Source: Achromobacter sp. MYb9 (GTDB taxonomy: Bacteria; Pseudomonadota; Gammaproteobacteria; Burkholderiales; Burkholderiaceae_B). Taken from it: DNA of 64,000 nt. The notes under the pieces were generated by a model. It was not told the origin of the DNA, searched no databases, and saw only the letters and a program-made list of their open reading frames with translations. Where the stretch lies: positions 62,001 through 126,000 of the forward strand of contig NZ_PCOQ01000007.1 in assembly GCF_002975275.1 (NCBI RefSeq), given 5' to 3'. Of the stretch, positions 1 to 8,105 are shown piece after piece (the first letter of the stretch is position 1; every line of letters begins with the position of its first letter). Made by a program: the position numbers and the translations under genes.

Positions 1-358
1 CGCGCAGGGCGGCGCCAAGGTCGGCGGCGACGCCACGAGGGCTGACGGGGAAGAATTTGCGCCACAGGCGGCCGGTGGCCACGTTCAGCGCCAGATAGAG
101 CAGGCCGTTGGCGAACAGCAGCCACATGCCGGCAAAGTGCCATTGCAGGGCGCCGCCCAGCCAGCCTCCCAGCGTGATGCCGTTGGGGAAGGTGAAGTCG
201 AAGAACGGCGCGGCGTTATAGACGCGCCATCCGCTCATCACCATGATCACCACGGCCAGCGCATTAATCCAATGCATCGTCCGCAGCCATCCGGGATGGA
301 TGGCGCCGCCCGGCCGGGGGGCGGCCGGTGTATCGTGACGTGCGGGGCTTGCCATCAT
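1..358 (-). CDS. cytochrome b561-family membrane protein (3' part missing)
   Basis: Reading leftwards from an ATG pair at 358/355, an open frame of 119 codons runs off the left edge, so the C-terminal part is outside the window. A helix with the motif MHWINALAVVIMVMSGWRVY is followed by an LQWHFAGMWLLF helix. Helices with histidines at these places are typical of the di-haem cytochrome b561 / Ni-Fe hydrogenase cytochrome b superfamily, which passes electrons between quinone and a periplasmic oxidoreductase in the inner membrane. A GGAG-like ribosome site precedes the start. It is divergent from the response regulator at 464, which may control it. The partner oxidoreductase is probably outside the window; this is inference. 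Confidence 0.75.
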   Translation of the reverse strand, partial: MMASPARHDTPAAPRPGGAIHPGWLRTMHWINALAVVIMVMSGWRVYNAAPFFDFTFPNGITLGGWLGGALQWHFAGMWLLFANGLLYLALNVATGRLWRKFFPVSPRGVAADLGAALR

Positions 359-463
359 GGCGGGTCTCCGGGGCGTTCTGTCGTTGAAGCCATTCTTCCC
401 CGGAGCCGATATCGGAGTCCTCACGCAAACTTAAAATATTTGTGATAACTCCCTGCCTGCGGA

Positions 464-1231
464 TTGGCGACAATGGCACTACTGAATTGGTCCGAGCCCC
501 CCATGGAATCGCCTCGCCGCGTGCTGATAGTTGAAGACGACGTCCACATCGCCGAATTGCTGCGCTTGCACCTGCGCGACGAAGGCTATGCGGTGGAACA
601 TGCCGCGGACGGCAACGAAGGCATGCGGCGGCTGGAAGAGGGCAGTTGGGACGCGCTGGTCCTGGACTTGATGCTGCCCGGCATTGACGGCCTTGAGATC
701 TGCAAGCGGGCGCGCGCCATGGCCCGCTACACCCCCATCATCATCACCAGCGCCCGGTCCAGCGAAGTGCACCGCATCCTGGGCCTGGAATTGGGCGCGG
801 ACGACTACCTGGCCAAGCCGTTTTCCATGCTGGAACTGGTGGCGCGGGTGCGGGCGCTGCTGCGCCGCAGCGACGCGGTGGAGCGCAATGCGCGCATCGA
901 CGCCGGTAGCCTGGCCGTGCATGGGGTGTCCATCGACCCGATCGCGCGCACGGTGGATGTGGACGAACGCCGCCTGGACCTGACGCCGCGCGAGTTCGAC
1001 CTGCTGCATTTCTTCGCGCGCCACCCCGACAAGGTGTTCTCGCGCATGGATCTGCTGAACCATGTCTGGGGATATCAGCACGAAGGCTACGAGCACACCG
1101 TGAATACGCACATCAACCGACTGCGCACCAAGATCGAAGCCGATTCTTCCAACCCGCAGCGCATCCTGACCGTATGGGGCAGGGGCTACAAGTTCGCGGC
1201 GGCGCCGGGCGGCACGGGAGGCGCATCATGA
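464..1231 (+). CDS. OmpR/PhoB-family two-component response regulator
   Basis: A receiver domain (roughly residues 18-130) shows the acidic pair in LIVEDD, the phospho-acceptor aspartate D68 in LVLDLMLPG and the KPF lysine. It is followed by a winged-helix DNA-binding domain (about 150-245) with LTPREFDLL and NTHINRLRTKIE. It should act as a cytoplasmic transcription factor phosphorylated by the kinase encoded directly downstream, whose ATG overlaps this stop codon by 4 nt. No start has a convincing ribosome site: ATG 464, ATG 473 and ATG 503 (MESPRRV, closest to the domain) are all possible, and 503 may be the true one. The target is unknown; the divergent cytochrome b gene is one candidate. 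Confidence 0.9.
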   Translation: MATMALLNWSEPPMESPRRVLIVEDDVHIAELLRLHLRDEGYAVEHAADGNEGMRRLEEGSWDALVLDLMLPGIDGLEICKRARAMARYTPIIITSARSSEVHRILGLELGADDYLAKPFSMLELVARVRALLRRSDAVERNARIDAGSLAVHGVSIDPIARTVDVDERRLDLTPREFDLLHFFARHPDKVFSRMDLLNHVWGYQHEGYEHTVNTHINRLRTKIEADSSNPQRILTVWGRGYKFAAAPGGTGGAS

Positions 1232-2700
1232 AACGTTTCAGTCTGACTCAACGCCTGTCCGGTGTTTTTGCGTTGCTGCTGCTGGCCAGTTGTGGCGCAT
1301 CGGCCTGGTTGCAGATCGCCGCCAATTCGCGCTACGAGCAGGAAGTCGTGCAGCGTCTGTCCAGCGGGCTGGCGCAGCATATCGCCGGCACCAATGAACT
1401 GATGGACACCAATGGCTGGAAGCCGGACGCCGTGCGTTCGCTGTTCGATATGCTGATGGCGGTGAACCCCGCAGTCGAGGTCTACCTGCTGTCGAACGAC
1501 GGTCGCATCGTGGGCGATGCGGCGCCGGCGGGGCAGATCAAGCGGGACCGCGTGGATCTGGCGCCCGTCAAGCGGCTGCTGGACGGCGGGATGCTGCCTA
1601 TCGCGGGCGACGACCCGCGCAGTCTGGACGCGCAGAAAGTGTTCAGCGCCGCGCCCGTGCGGGTGGCGGGGCAGGACAAGGGCTATGTGTATGTGGTGCT
1701 GCAGGGCCAGGCGCACGATGCATTGGCGATGTCCGTGTCGCGCAGTTCGGTGTTGCGCACGACGCTGTGGTCGATCGCGCTGGTGGCACTGCTGGGGCTG
1801 GTGGCCGGCCTGACCGCCTTTGCCTTGATCACGCGGCCACTGCGCGGCCTGACCCGGGCGGTGCGCGCCTTTGACGGCGACGACGGCCAGGCGCTGGCCG
1901 CGCTGGAACGTCCGGGCGACGCCTCGGACAAAAGCGGTGACGAGATATCGGTGTTGCGGCGCAGCTTCGTGCAGATGGGCCGCCGGATTTCGGATCAATG
2001 GCGCGAGTTGACCCGGCAAGACCAGCAGCGGCGCGACCTGGTCGCCAATATCTCGCACGATCTGCGCACGCCGCTGACGTCCCTGCATGGCTACCTGGAA
2101 ACGTTGCGCCTGAAGGACGACACGCTGGACGCCAGCGAACGCCGCCGCTATCTGGACATCGCGCTGGCGCAAAGCCGCAAGGTGGGCCGGCTGGCGCAGG
2201 AACTGTTCGAACTGGCGCGGCTGGAATCCGGCTTGGTGCGGCTGGAGCCTGAAACGTTTTCACTGCCGGAATTGGTGCAGGACGTGCTGCAGAAGTTTGA
2301 ACTGGCCGCCGAGGCGCGCCAGCAACAATTGACGACGGATATCCCGCAGGCCTTGCCGTTGGTGCGCGCCGACCTGGGGCTGATCGAACGCGTCCTGACG
2401 AACTTGCTGGACAACGCGATCCGGCACAGCCCGCCGGGTGGCCGGATCGAACTTCAGCTGGGGGCGACGCAGAGCCGGGTGCAGGTGCAGGTCAGCGATT
2501 CGGGGCAGGGGATTCCGCCCGAGCTTCGCGCGGGATTGTTCACCCGGGCTTCCGCGTTGAGCCGCGGGCCGCGCGATGGCGGCGGGTTGGGGCTGGTGAT
2601 CGTGCAGCGCATCCTGCAGCTGCATCAAAGCGAGATCCGGCTGGTGGAACGCGCCGAGCGTGGCGCGGTGTTCCAGTTTGACTTGTCGGCAGCGCGTTGA
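1228..2700 (+). CDS. two-component sensor histidine kinase
   Basis: 490 residues starting at MKRFSLTQRL, coupled to the regulator gene by an ATGA overlap. A first membrane helix (about 8-28) and a second (about 175-200) bracket a periplasmic sensor region of some 145 residues, then a HAMP segment beginning ITRPLRGLTRAVRAFDG. The H-box is VANISHDLRTPLTSLHG with the phosphorylated histidine at position 277. The ATPase domain has N (LLDNAIRHS), G1 (DSGQGIP) and G2 (GGLGLVI) boxes. It is an inner-membrane kinase of the EnvZ/BaeS type. The signal it senses cannot be read from the sequence. An in-frame extension to 1174 exists but is unlikely. Confidence 0.9.
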   Translation: MKRFSLTQRLSGVFALLLLASCGASAWLQIAANSRYEQEVVQRLSSGLAQHIAGTNELMDTNGWKPDAVRSLFDMLMAVNPAVEVYLLSNDGRIVGDAAPAGQIKRDRVDLAPVKRLLDGGMLPIAGDDPRSLDAQKVFSAAPVRVAGQDKGYVYVVLQGQAHDALAMSVSRSSVLRTTLWSIALVALLGLVAGLTAFALITRPLRGLTRAVRAFDGDDGQALAALERPGDASDKSGDEISVLRRSFVQMGRRISDQWRELTRQDQQRRDLVANISHDLRTPLTSLHGYLETLRLKDDTLDASERRRYLDIALAQSRKVGRLAQELFELARLESGLVRLEPETFSLPELVQDVLQKFELAAEARQQQLTTDIPQALPLVRADLGLIERVLTNLLDNAIRHSPPGGRIELQLGATQSRVQVQVSDSGQGIPPELRAGLFTRASALSRGPRDGGGLGLVIVQRILQLHQSEIRLVERAERGAVFQFDLSAAR

Positions 2701-2725
2701 CGTTCACCGGCCCATCGCCAAGGTG

Positions 2726-3883
2726 TCAGGCGGCGGCGGGCATCTTGCCGTGCAGCAGGTAGTCCATCAGTTCGCGCACCGAGCGCATGGCGTCGCCGAA
2801 CGGCAGCTTTGACGCGCCGCGGAAGAACAGGCCGCGGCTGACCTCGCCGCGCAGGGCGGCGGCCAGCTTCAGGTCGATGCAGAACTGGCCGAAGCGCGAC
2901 AGACCGTCGCGCAGGCCGCATTGCGTAAGGCAATCCATGCGCTGGCTGCAACGCCGGGGATCGGCGCGGGTGCCGGCTTGCAGCGTCTTTTCCTGGCGCA
3001 GATAGCGGGTCAGCCAGGGCGTTGCCACCGCGCGTGCCGGCAGACCGGCGACGCTGGTGAATTCGGCAAGTTCGGCAGGGTCCGCATCCATCAGCACCCG
3101 TTTGAAGTTCTCGTGCGCGTCGCCCTCATGGGTGACGGCGAATGCCGTGCCCACCTGTACGCCGTCAGCGCCGTTGGCAAGCCAGTGGCGCACCTGTTCG
3201 TGGCTGCCGACGCCGCCCGCGACAATCAGGCGCGGCGCATCCTGGCCCAGTTGCAGTTCGTCGAAAAGCGCATGGCATTCGGTCAGGACGCGCTGGAAAT
3301 CGAAGCGTTCGTGGTGGAGGTCGTCCAGGCGCGCCGCGCCCAGGTGCCCGCCCGCATGGCCCGGATGTTCAATGACCACGGCGTCGGCAAGCTTGCCTTT
3401 CTTCATCCATTTCTTCAGCACGACCGCCACGCCGCGCGCTTCCGACAGGATCGGCACCAGCGCGACCTTCGGGAAATCGGCCGTCATTTCAGGCAGGTCC
3501 ATCGGCAGGCCGGCGCCCATCACGATGGCTTGCGCGCCGCTTTCGCAGGCCTGGCGCACCAGCGCGGGGTGGCCGCGTACGGCCTTCATGACGTTGACCG
3601 CGATCAGGCCGCGCCCTTGCGCCGCGTCGAGCGCGGCACGCACTTCGCGGTCCAGCGCGACCAGGTTGGCGCTGTCGATGACGTCGCGGTCATTGCATTT
3701 GTCGGTTGTTTCAAGCAGATCGGGGTGGTGATGGCGCAAATCGATGCTGGCGATGGTGCCTACCGCGTTCAGGCTGGCAACCGCGCCAGCCAGGCGGTGA
3801 GCGGACACGCCTACGCCCATGCCGCCCTGAACGATGGGCAGCAATTCGCGTCCGGCGAGTTTGAGTGATTTGAACCACGTCAT
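2726..3883 (-). CDS. NAD(P)H-dependent flavin oxidoreductase / nitronate monooxygenase family
   Basis: 385 residues with the FMN-binding TIM-barrel pattern of the 2-nitropropane dioxygenase/YrpB family: LPIVQGGMGVGVSAHRLAGA near the N terminus, VIEHPGHAGGHLG in the middle, and LIVAGGVGSHEQVRHWLANGADGVQVGTAF at the phosphate-binding end. A GAGGAAAG ribosome site lies about 8 nt before the ATG. The reaction is probably FMN-dependent oxidation, but the substrate is unknown; nitronate monooxygenase is a family label only. The last quarter carries a cysteine cluster (C-x5-C-x3-C-x12-C starting at RRCSQRMDCLTQCG) that classical members do not need. The gene stands alone between the kinase and the IclR regulator. 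Confidence 0.85.
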   Translation of the reverse strand: MTWFKSLKLAGRELLPIVQGGMGVGVSAHRLAGAVASLNAVGTIASIDLRHHHPDLLETTDKCNDRDVIDSANLVALDREVRAALDAAQGRGLIAVNVMKAVRGHPALVRQACESGAQAIVMGAGLPMDLPEMTADFPKVALVPILSEARGVAVVLKKWMKKGKLADAVVIEHPGHAGGHLGAARLDDLHHERFDFQRVLTECHALFDELQLGQDAPRLIVAGGVGSHEQVRHWLANGADGVQVGTAFAVTHEGDAHENFKRVLMDADPAELAEFTSVAGLPARAVATPWLTRYLRQEKTLQAGTRADPRRCSQRMDCLTQCGLRDGLSRFGQFCIDLKLAAALRGEVSRGLFFRGASKLPFGDAMRSVRELMDYLLHGKMPAAA

Positions 3884-3971
3884 GTTGAGTCTTTCCTCTG
3901 GTCAAGTGGACAGAGGCTAGAGCAAGGGATGACGGGTCGCCTTGCGCGGGATCAAGCCGGGGGGCAATGGC

Positions 3972-3989
3972 GCGGGCGGGGTCGCCCGC
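3972..3989 (-). terminator. hairpin after the IclR gene
   Basis: Seven-base-pair GC-only arms GCGGGCG (3972-3978) and CGCCCGC (3983-3989) with a 4-nt loop lie just past the stop codon of the IclR-type regulator. There is no U-tract, so intrinsic termination is only possible. Confidence 0.35.
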
Positions 3990-3997
3990 CGCCGCGC

Positions 3998-4792
3998 TTA
4001 GCCGACGCTGCCCGTCAGCCGATTGGCGGCTTGCAGCACGGACGCCAGGTGATCCGGGTTGTAACGGTGCGCGGGCGCCGTCAGCGTGACCGCCGCCGCG
4101 ATGCCGCCGGACAGCAGGAAGACGGGCGCCGAGATGCCGGCGACTTCACTCAGGCGGTCGCCTAGCGCGGCGAAATAGCCGTCTTGGCGAATCCGCGCGT
4201 ACAGCGCCTGGTCCGGGCCGGGGGCGTGCCCCAGGATGTCGTCATAGGCCGTCAGCACGCGTCCGCCGCTACCGCGTTCCAGTGGCAGCAGGTCGCCGGC
4301 CCGGATGTGGTCGCGCACCGGGTGCGGGGAATCCACGCGGTACAGGCACAGCCGGGCATCGCCTTGGCGCACATGGTAAGCCGCGCTTTCGCCGGTGGCG
4401 GCCACCAGTTCCCGCAGCACGGGCATGACCACGTGCTCCAGCGAGAACGACGCCGAATAGATGCTGTGCAGGCGGGCCACTTCGGGCCCCAGCGCATAGC
4501 GGCCGTCGTCCAGGCGGCGAATCCACTGCGCGTGTTCCAGCGACGCCAGCAGGCGCAGCACGGTGCTCTTGTATAGCCGCGTGCGTTCCGCCAGATCGCC
4601 CAGCGATAGCGTCCGGTCGGCAGCGGTGAACACAGCCATCAGGCTCATCGCCCGGTCGACGGCGGCCACGCCGCCTTCAGCGGCATCGGCATCCGCGACG
4701 GATTCAGTGGCGGCTTTACGGGGCACGGCGCGCCCCGGTCGGACAGCGGACTTCAATGTGCATATTCCATCCTTTAGAACGATTGGGGCCAT
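3998..4792 (-). CDS. IclR-family transcriptional regulator
   Basis: An N-terminal winged helix (LSLGDLAERTRLYKSTVLRL, then GRYALG) is followed by the IclR effector-binding domain (ESAAYHVRQGDARLCLYRVD through GGIAAAVTLTAPAHRY). Members bind a small carboxylate effector in the cytoplasm. The gene is divergent from the HMG-CoA lyase operon, and the intergenic region holds nested palindromes, so it probably controls that operon. The start is uncertain: ATG 4792 has no ribosome site, whereas TTG at 4756 has AAAGGATGG about 10 nt upstream and may be the real start. Longer open frame towards 5251 runs antisense to the lyase and is not coding. Confidence 0.87.
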   Translation of the reverse strand: MAPIVLKDGICTLKSAVRPGRAVPRKAATESVADADAAEGGVAAVDRAMSLMAVFTAADRTLSLGDLAERTRLYKSTVLRLLASLEHAQWIRRLDDGRYALGPEVARLHSIYSASFSLEHVVMPVLRELVAATGESAAYHVRQGDARLCLYRVDSPHPVRDHIRAGDLLPLERGSGGRVLTAYDDILGHAPGPDQALYARIRQDGYFAALGDRLSEVAGISAPVFLLSGGIAAAVTLTAPAHRYNPDHLASVLQAANRLTGSVG

Positions 4793-4833
4793 TGTAGGCA
4801 CAGCCCGGCGGGCAATTCGGGCCGTGTCCCCGC

Positions 4834-4896
4834 TTGACAGTGATTTTGCATTCGTCTCTAATTCTATTAGAAAGAACATTGTTCTATTAGATAGAA
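4834..4896 (+). promoter_or_regulatory. sigma70 promoter with IclR-type operator for the HMG-CoA lyase operon
   Basis: TTGACA at 4834-4839 and TCTAAT at 4857-4862 are separated by exactly 17 bp, a near-consensus sigma70 promoter. Immediately downstream lie three touching palindromes: TTCTA-T-TAGAA (4862-4872), AGAAC-ATT-GTTCT (about 4873-4886 region) and TTCTAT-TAG-ATAGAA (4882-4896). The decamer TTCTATTAGA is directly repeated 20 bp apart. A protein bound here would cover the transcription start, which fits a repressor; the divergent IclR product is the obvious candidate (inference). Confidence 0.65.
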
Positions 4897-4915
4897 TTAA
4901 ATCGGAGGCAGGAAG

Positions 4916-5866
4916 ATGGCGAGCGACATTACGGCCGAAACGGATGTCTTGATCAGCGAAGTCGGGCCGCGCGACGGGCTGCAATCGGTCAAGGCCACCA
5001 TGCCGACCGCCGACAAGTGCCGGTGGATCGATGCGCTGGTCGCCGCGGGCGTGCGCGAGATCGAAGTGGCGTCGTTCGTGCCCGCGCGGCTTCTGCCGCA
5101 GATGGCGGATGCGGCGCAGGTCGTGGCCCATGCGATCCGCCATCCGGGCGTGACCGTGATGGCGCTGGTGCCCAATCTGCGCGGGGCCGAGGCGGCATTG
5201 CGCGCAGGCGTCCACAAGTTGACGCTGCCGGTGTCCGCCAGCCGCGCCCATTCGTTGGCCAATGTGCGCAAGACGCCGGAAGACATGGTGGAAGAGGTTC
5301 GCGCCATCGTGGCGCTGCGCGACGGCATCGCACCCGGCGTCACGCTCGAGGCTGGAATTTCAACGGCCTTCGGCTGCACCTTGCAGGGGCTTGTGCCGGA
5401 AGACGACGTAATCCGGCTGGCGGCGATGTGCGTCGAGGCGGGCGCGGACGAATCGGGCCTGTCCGACACCGTGGGCTACGCCAACCCCGCGCAGGTGCGC
5501 CGCCTGTTCCGTCGCTTGCGCAGCGAAATCGGGGCCCGCGCCGGCGCGGCCCATATGCACAACACCCGGGGCCTGGGGCTGGCCAATTGCCTGGCCGCCT
5601 GGGAAGAGGGCGTGCGCACGTTCGACAGTTCGCTGGGCGGATTGGGCGGATGCCCCTACGCGCCGGGCGCATCGGGCAACGTCGTCACCGAAGACCTGGT
5701 CTTCATGTTCGAGGCGATGGGCGTGCGCACCGGGATCTCGCTGGAAAAAATCATCGCGGCGCGCTCGCCGCTTGCCGCCGGCTTGCCCGGCGAGCCGCTG
5801 TACGGCATGACGCCCGATGCCGGGCTGCCCAAAGGCTTTTCGTCTTCCCGACCCGTTTCCCCATGA
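4916..5866 (+). CDS. mvaB: hydroxymethylglutaryl-CoA lyase
   Basis: 316 residues of the DRE-TIM metallolyase fold. It carries SEVGPRDGLQS near the N terminus (the catalytic Arg-Asp pair), HMHNTRGLGL (metal-binding histidines) and LGGLGGCPYAPGASGN, the HMG-CoA lyase signature with the active-site cysteine. The enzyme cleaves 3-hydroxy-3-methylglutaryl-CoA to acetoacetate and acetyl-CoA in the cytoplasm. CGGAGG gives a good ribosome site before ATG 4916. The stop overlaps an ATG used by, or close to, the next gene. With class II HMG-CoA reductase 5 kb away it completes a mevalonate degradation route like that of Pseudomonas mevalonii; leucine degradation is an alternative role. Gene symbol by analogy with that organism. 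Confidence 0.88.
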   Translation: MASDITAETDVLISEVGPRDGLQSVKATMPTADKCRWIDALVAAGVREIEVASFVPARLLPQMADAAQVVAHAIRHPGVTVMALVPNLRGAEAALRAGVHKLTLPVSASRAHSLANVRKTPEDMVEEVRAIVALRDGIAPGVTLEAGISTAFGCTLQGLVPEDDVIRLAAMCVEAGADESGLSDTVGYANPAQVRRLFRRLRSEIGARAGAAHMHNTRGLGLANCLAAWEEGVRTFDSSLGGLGGCPYAPGASGNVVTEDLVFMFEAMGVRTGISLEKIIAARSPLAAGLPGEPLYGMTPDAGLPKGFSSSRPVSP

Positions 5867-5877
5867 AGGTGCCTGAC

Positions 5878-7083
5878 ATGTCCAGCCGTCCCCCGTCCCG
5901 TCTTCCGTACGAAGGCATTCGCGTCGTCGAATTCACCCACATGGTGATGGGGCCTACGTGCGGCATGCTGCTGGCGGATCTGGGCGCCGAAGTCATCAAG
6001 GTGGAACCGGTGGGCGGCGATTCCACGCGTCGCCTGTTGGGGTCCGGCGCGGGGTTCTTTCCCATGTTCAACCGCAACAAAAAGAGCATCGTGCTGGATC
6101 TGAAGCAGCCCGAGGGCATTGAGGCTGCGCGGCGCCTGATCGATTCCGCCGACGTGGTCAGCGAGAACTTCAAGTCCGGCGTGATGGAGAAGCTGGGCCT
6201 GGGGTATGCCGCGCTGAAGGCGCGCAACCCCCGGCTTGTCTATGTCAGCCATAAGGGCTTTTTGCCGGGTCCGTACGAAAACCGGACCGCGCTGGATGAA
6301 GTCGTGCAGATGATGGGCGGGCTGGCCTACATGACGGGCCGTCCCGGCGATCCGCTGCGCGCGGGCGCCAGTGTCAACGACATCATGGGCGGCATGTTCG
6401 GCGCGCTGGGCGCGATGGCGGCGCTGGCGCAGCGCGAACACACTGGCGCCGGCATGGAGGTGCAGGCGTCGCTGTTCGAGAACAATGTCTTCCTGGTGGG
6501 CCAGCACATGATGCAGCACGCGATGACCGGGCGCGCGCCGGCGCCGATGCCCACCCGCATTTCCGCATGGGCCGTGTACGACGTCTTCACCGTGAAAGAC
6601 GGCGAGCAAGTGTTTCTGGCCGTCGTCAGCGATAAGCAATGGGACATTTTCTGCCGTGCATTTGGCCTGGCGGACTGGCTGGCCGATCCGCGCCTGAAGA
6701 CGAACAACGACCGCGTGCAGGCCCGCGATTGGCTATTGCCGCAGTTGCGTGCGCACCTGGCTGGCTACCGCGCGTCTGAACTGGCCGCCATGTTTGAGCG
6801 GGAAGGCTTGCCGTTCGCACCGATCACGCGGCCGGAACAGCTTTTCGACGATCCGCATCTGAAGGCAACGGGCGGGCTTGCGCCGGTCACGCTGCCTGAC
6901 GGACGCGAAACCCGGGTGCCGCTGGCCCCGCTGACGCTGGACGGCGTCCAGCCCCCCATCCGCCTGCAGCCGCCGGCCGTGGGTGAACACACCGACGAGC
7001 TCTTGCGAGCCGTTGGCTATCGCGACGACGAAATCGCGGCCTTGAAGGCAAGGCACATTACACAAGGAGACAAACCCTCATGA
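5878..7083 (+). CDS. CaiB/BaiF family III CoA-transferase
   Basis: 401 residues with the family pattern: FTHMVMGPTCGMLLADLGAEVIKVE at the N terminus, FNRNKKSIVLDLK, and the catalytic aspartate at D168 in GASVNDIMGGMFGALG. Such enzymes move CoA between carboxylates. The start is ATG 5878, with AAGGTG 6 nt upstream; ATG 5863 overlaps the lyase stop and is an alternative. It lies between HMG-CoA lyase and a Bug protein, and overlaps the latter by ATGA. Mammalian SUGCT, of the same family, transfers CoA from succinyl-CoA to HMG, so activation of free 3-hydroxy-3-methylglutarate is a reasonable guess. The substrate is not proven by sequence. Confidence 0.85.
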   Translation: MSSRPPSRLPYEGIRVVEFTHMVMGPTCGMLLADLGAEVIKVEPVGGDSTRRLLGSGAGFFPMFNRNKKSIVLDLKQPEGIEAARRLIDSADVVSENFKSGVMEKLGLGYAALKARNPRLVYVSHKGFLPGPYENRTALDEVVQMMGGLAYMTGRPGDPLRAGASVNDIMGGMFGALGAMAALAQREHTGAGMEVQASLFENNVFLVGQHMMQHAMTGRAPAPMPTRISAWAVYDVFTVKDGEQVFLAVVSDKQWDIFCRAFGLADWLADPRLKTNNDRVQARDWLLPQLRAHLAGYRASELAAMFEREGLPFAPITRPEQLFDDPHLKATGGLAPVTLPDGRETRVPLAPLTLDGVQPPIRLQPPAVGEHTDELLRAVGYRDDEIAALKARHITQGDKPS

Positions 7084-8066
7084 TCGCTCTATCTCGACGC
7101 TCGTTCCTGGGCGCAGCCCTCTGCGCGGCCGCATTGCCGTTACGGGCGCAGACCGACGCCGGCTATCCCAATGGCCGTCCGATCCGCCTGATCGTCCCGT
7201 ATACGCCAGGCGGCGGCACGGATTCCGTGGCGCGCGCCATCGCGGCCAAGATCACGGGCGCGGCCGGCTGGTCCGTCGTGGTCGAGAACCGTCCCGGCGC
7301 GGGCGGCAACATCGGCCTGGACTATGTCGCCAAGACCAAGCCTGATGGCTTCATGCTGGGTCTGGGGCAAACCGCCAACCTGGCCATCAATCCGGCGTTG
7401 ATGCCGAAGATGCCCTTCGACGCCGAAAAGGACTTTTCCGCCGTTGCGCTGATCGCGTCGCTGCCGGTGGTGCTGGTGGTGAAGGCCAACGCGCGCTGGA
7501 ACACCTTGGCGGATCTGGTTCGCGACGCCCGTGCCGCGCCCGGATCGATCAAGCAGGCGCTGGCGGGGTCGGGCACCGTGGGCCATCTGGCGGGTGAACT
7601 GCTGGCCTACCAGGCAAAGTTCGAAGTGCTGAACGTGCCCTATCGCGGCGCGGCGCCAGCCTTGAACGATTTGCTTGGCGAGAGCACCGACTATATGTTC
7701 GCCACGCCGCAGGCCGCGCAGGAAATGTTGAAGGGCAAAGTGTTGCGCCCCTTGGCTGTCACGGCGCGGACGCGGTTGCCTATCCTGCCCGATGTGCCCA
7801 CGGTGGCCGAGTCTGGCTTCGAGGGGTTCGAGGCGCTGGACTGGAAGGCGCTGGTCGCGCCCGCCGGTACGCCCCGGGACGTGGTGCAGGCGGTCAACGG
7901 CGTCGTGGAAAAGGTGCTGGCCGATCCGGCCACGGTGGCGCTTTTCACCGCCGAAGGCAGCACGGCGATGGGTGGCACGCCCGAGGCGGCGCAGCAGTAC
8001 ATTCTTCAGGAACAGAAGAAGTGGGCCCGCCTGATCCGCGAGGCCAATATCCAGACCGCCTCTTGA
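7080..8066 (+). CDS. Bug-family TTT substrate-binding protein
   Basis: 328 residues. A twin-arginine-like or Sec signal (SRRSFLGAALCAAALPLRAQ) is followed by the Bug fold hallmarks: PIRLIVPYTPGGGTDSVAR, VVENRPGAGGNIG and ILPDVPTVAESGFEGFEAL. Bug proteins are periplasmic binders of carboxylates that feed tripartite tricarboxylate transporters. The ATG overlaps the CoA-transferase stop by 4 nt. The convergent operon downstream encodes a TctA-type permease, so the pair may import mevalonate, HMG or a related hydroxy-acid (inference from neighbours). Confidence 0.9.
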   Translation: MIALSRRSFLGAALCAAALPLRAQTDAGYPNGRPIRLIVPYTPGGGTDSVARAIAAKITGAAGWSVVVENRPGAGGNIGLDYVAKTKPDGFMLGLGQTANLAINPALMPKMPFDAEKDFSAVALIASLPVVLVVKANARWNTLADLVRDARAAPGSIKQALAGSGTVGHLAGELLAYQAKFEVLNVPYRGAAPALNDLLGESTDYMFATPQAAQEMLKGKVLRPLAVTARTRLPILPDVPTVAESGFEGFEALDWKALVAPAGTPRDVVQAVNGVVEKVLADPATVALFTAEGSTAMGGTPEAAQQYILQEQKKWARLIREANIQTAS

Positions 8067-8069
8067 AGC

Positions 8070-8091
8070 GGCCGGCCAGAATTGGCCGGCC
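8070..8091. terminator. bidirectional hairpin between convergent operons
   Basis: Perfect arms GGCCGGCCA (8070-8078) and TGGCCGGCC (8083-8091) with loop GAAT occupy the 39-bp gap between the Bug gene and the convergent TctA gene. The position suits a shared terminator, although neither side has a clear U-tract. Confidence 0.55.
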
Positions 8092-8105
8092 CCAGGGTCA
8101 GACGC

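Noticed and set aside
4793-5251. N-terminal extension of the IclR regulator to 5251
   Set aside because: It runs antisense through the HMG-CoA lyase gene and across the promoter; no homology to IclR before the helix-turn-helix.
5017-5877. Frame extension that would fuse an N-terminal part to the CoA-transferase
   Set aside because: It overlaps the HMG-CoA lyase gene in another frame and is Arg/Gly/Ala-rich with no domain; the true start at 5878 has its own ribosome site.
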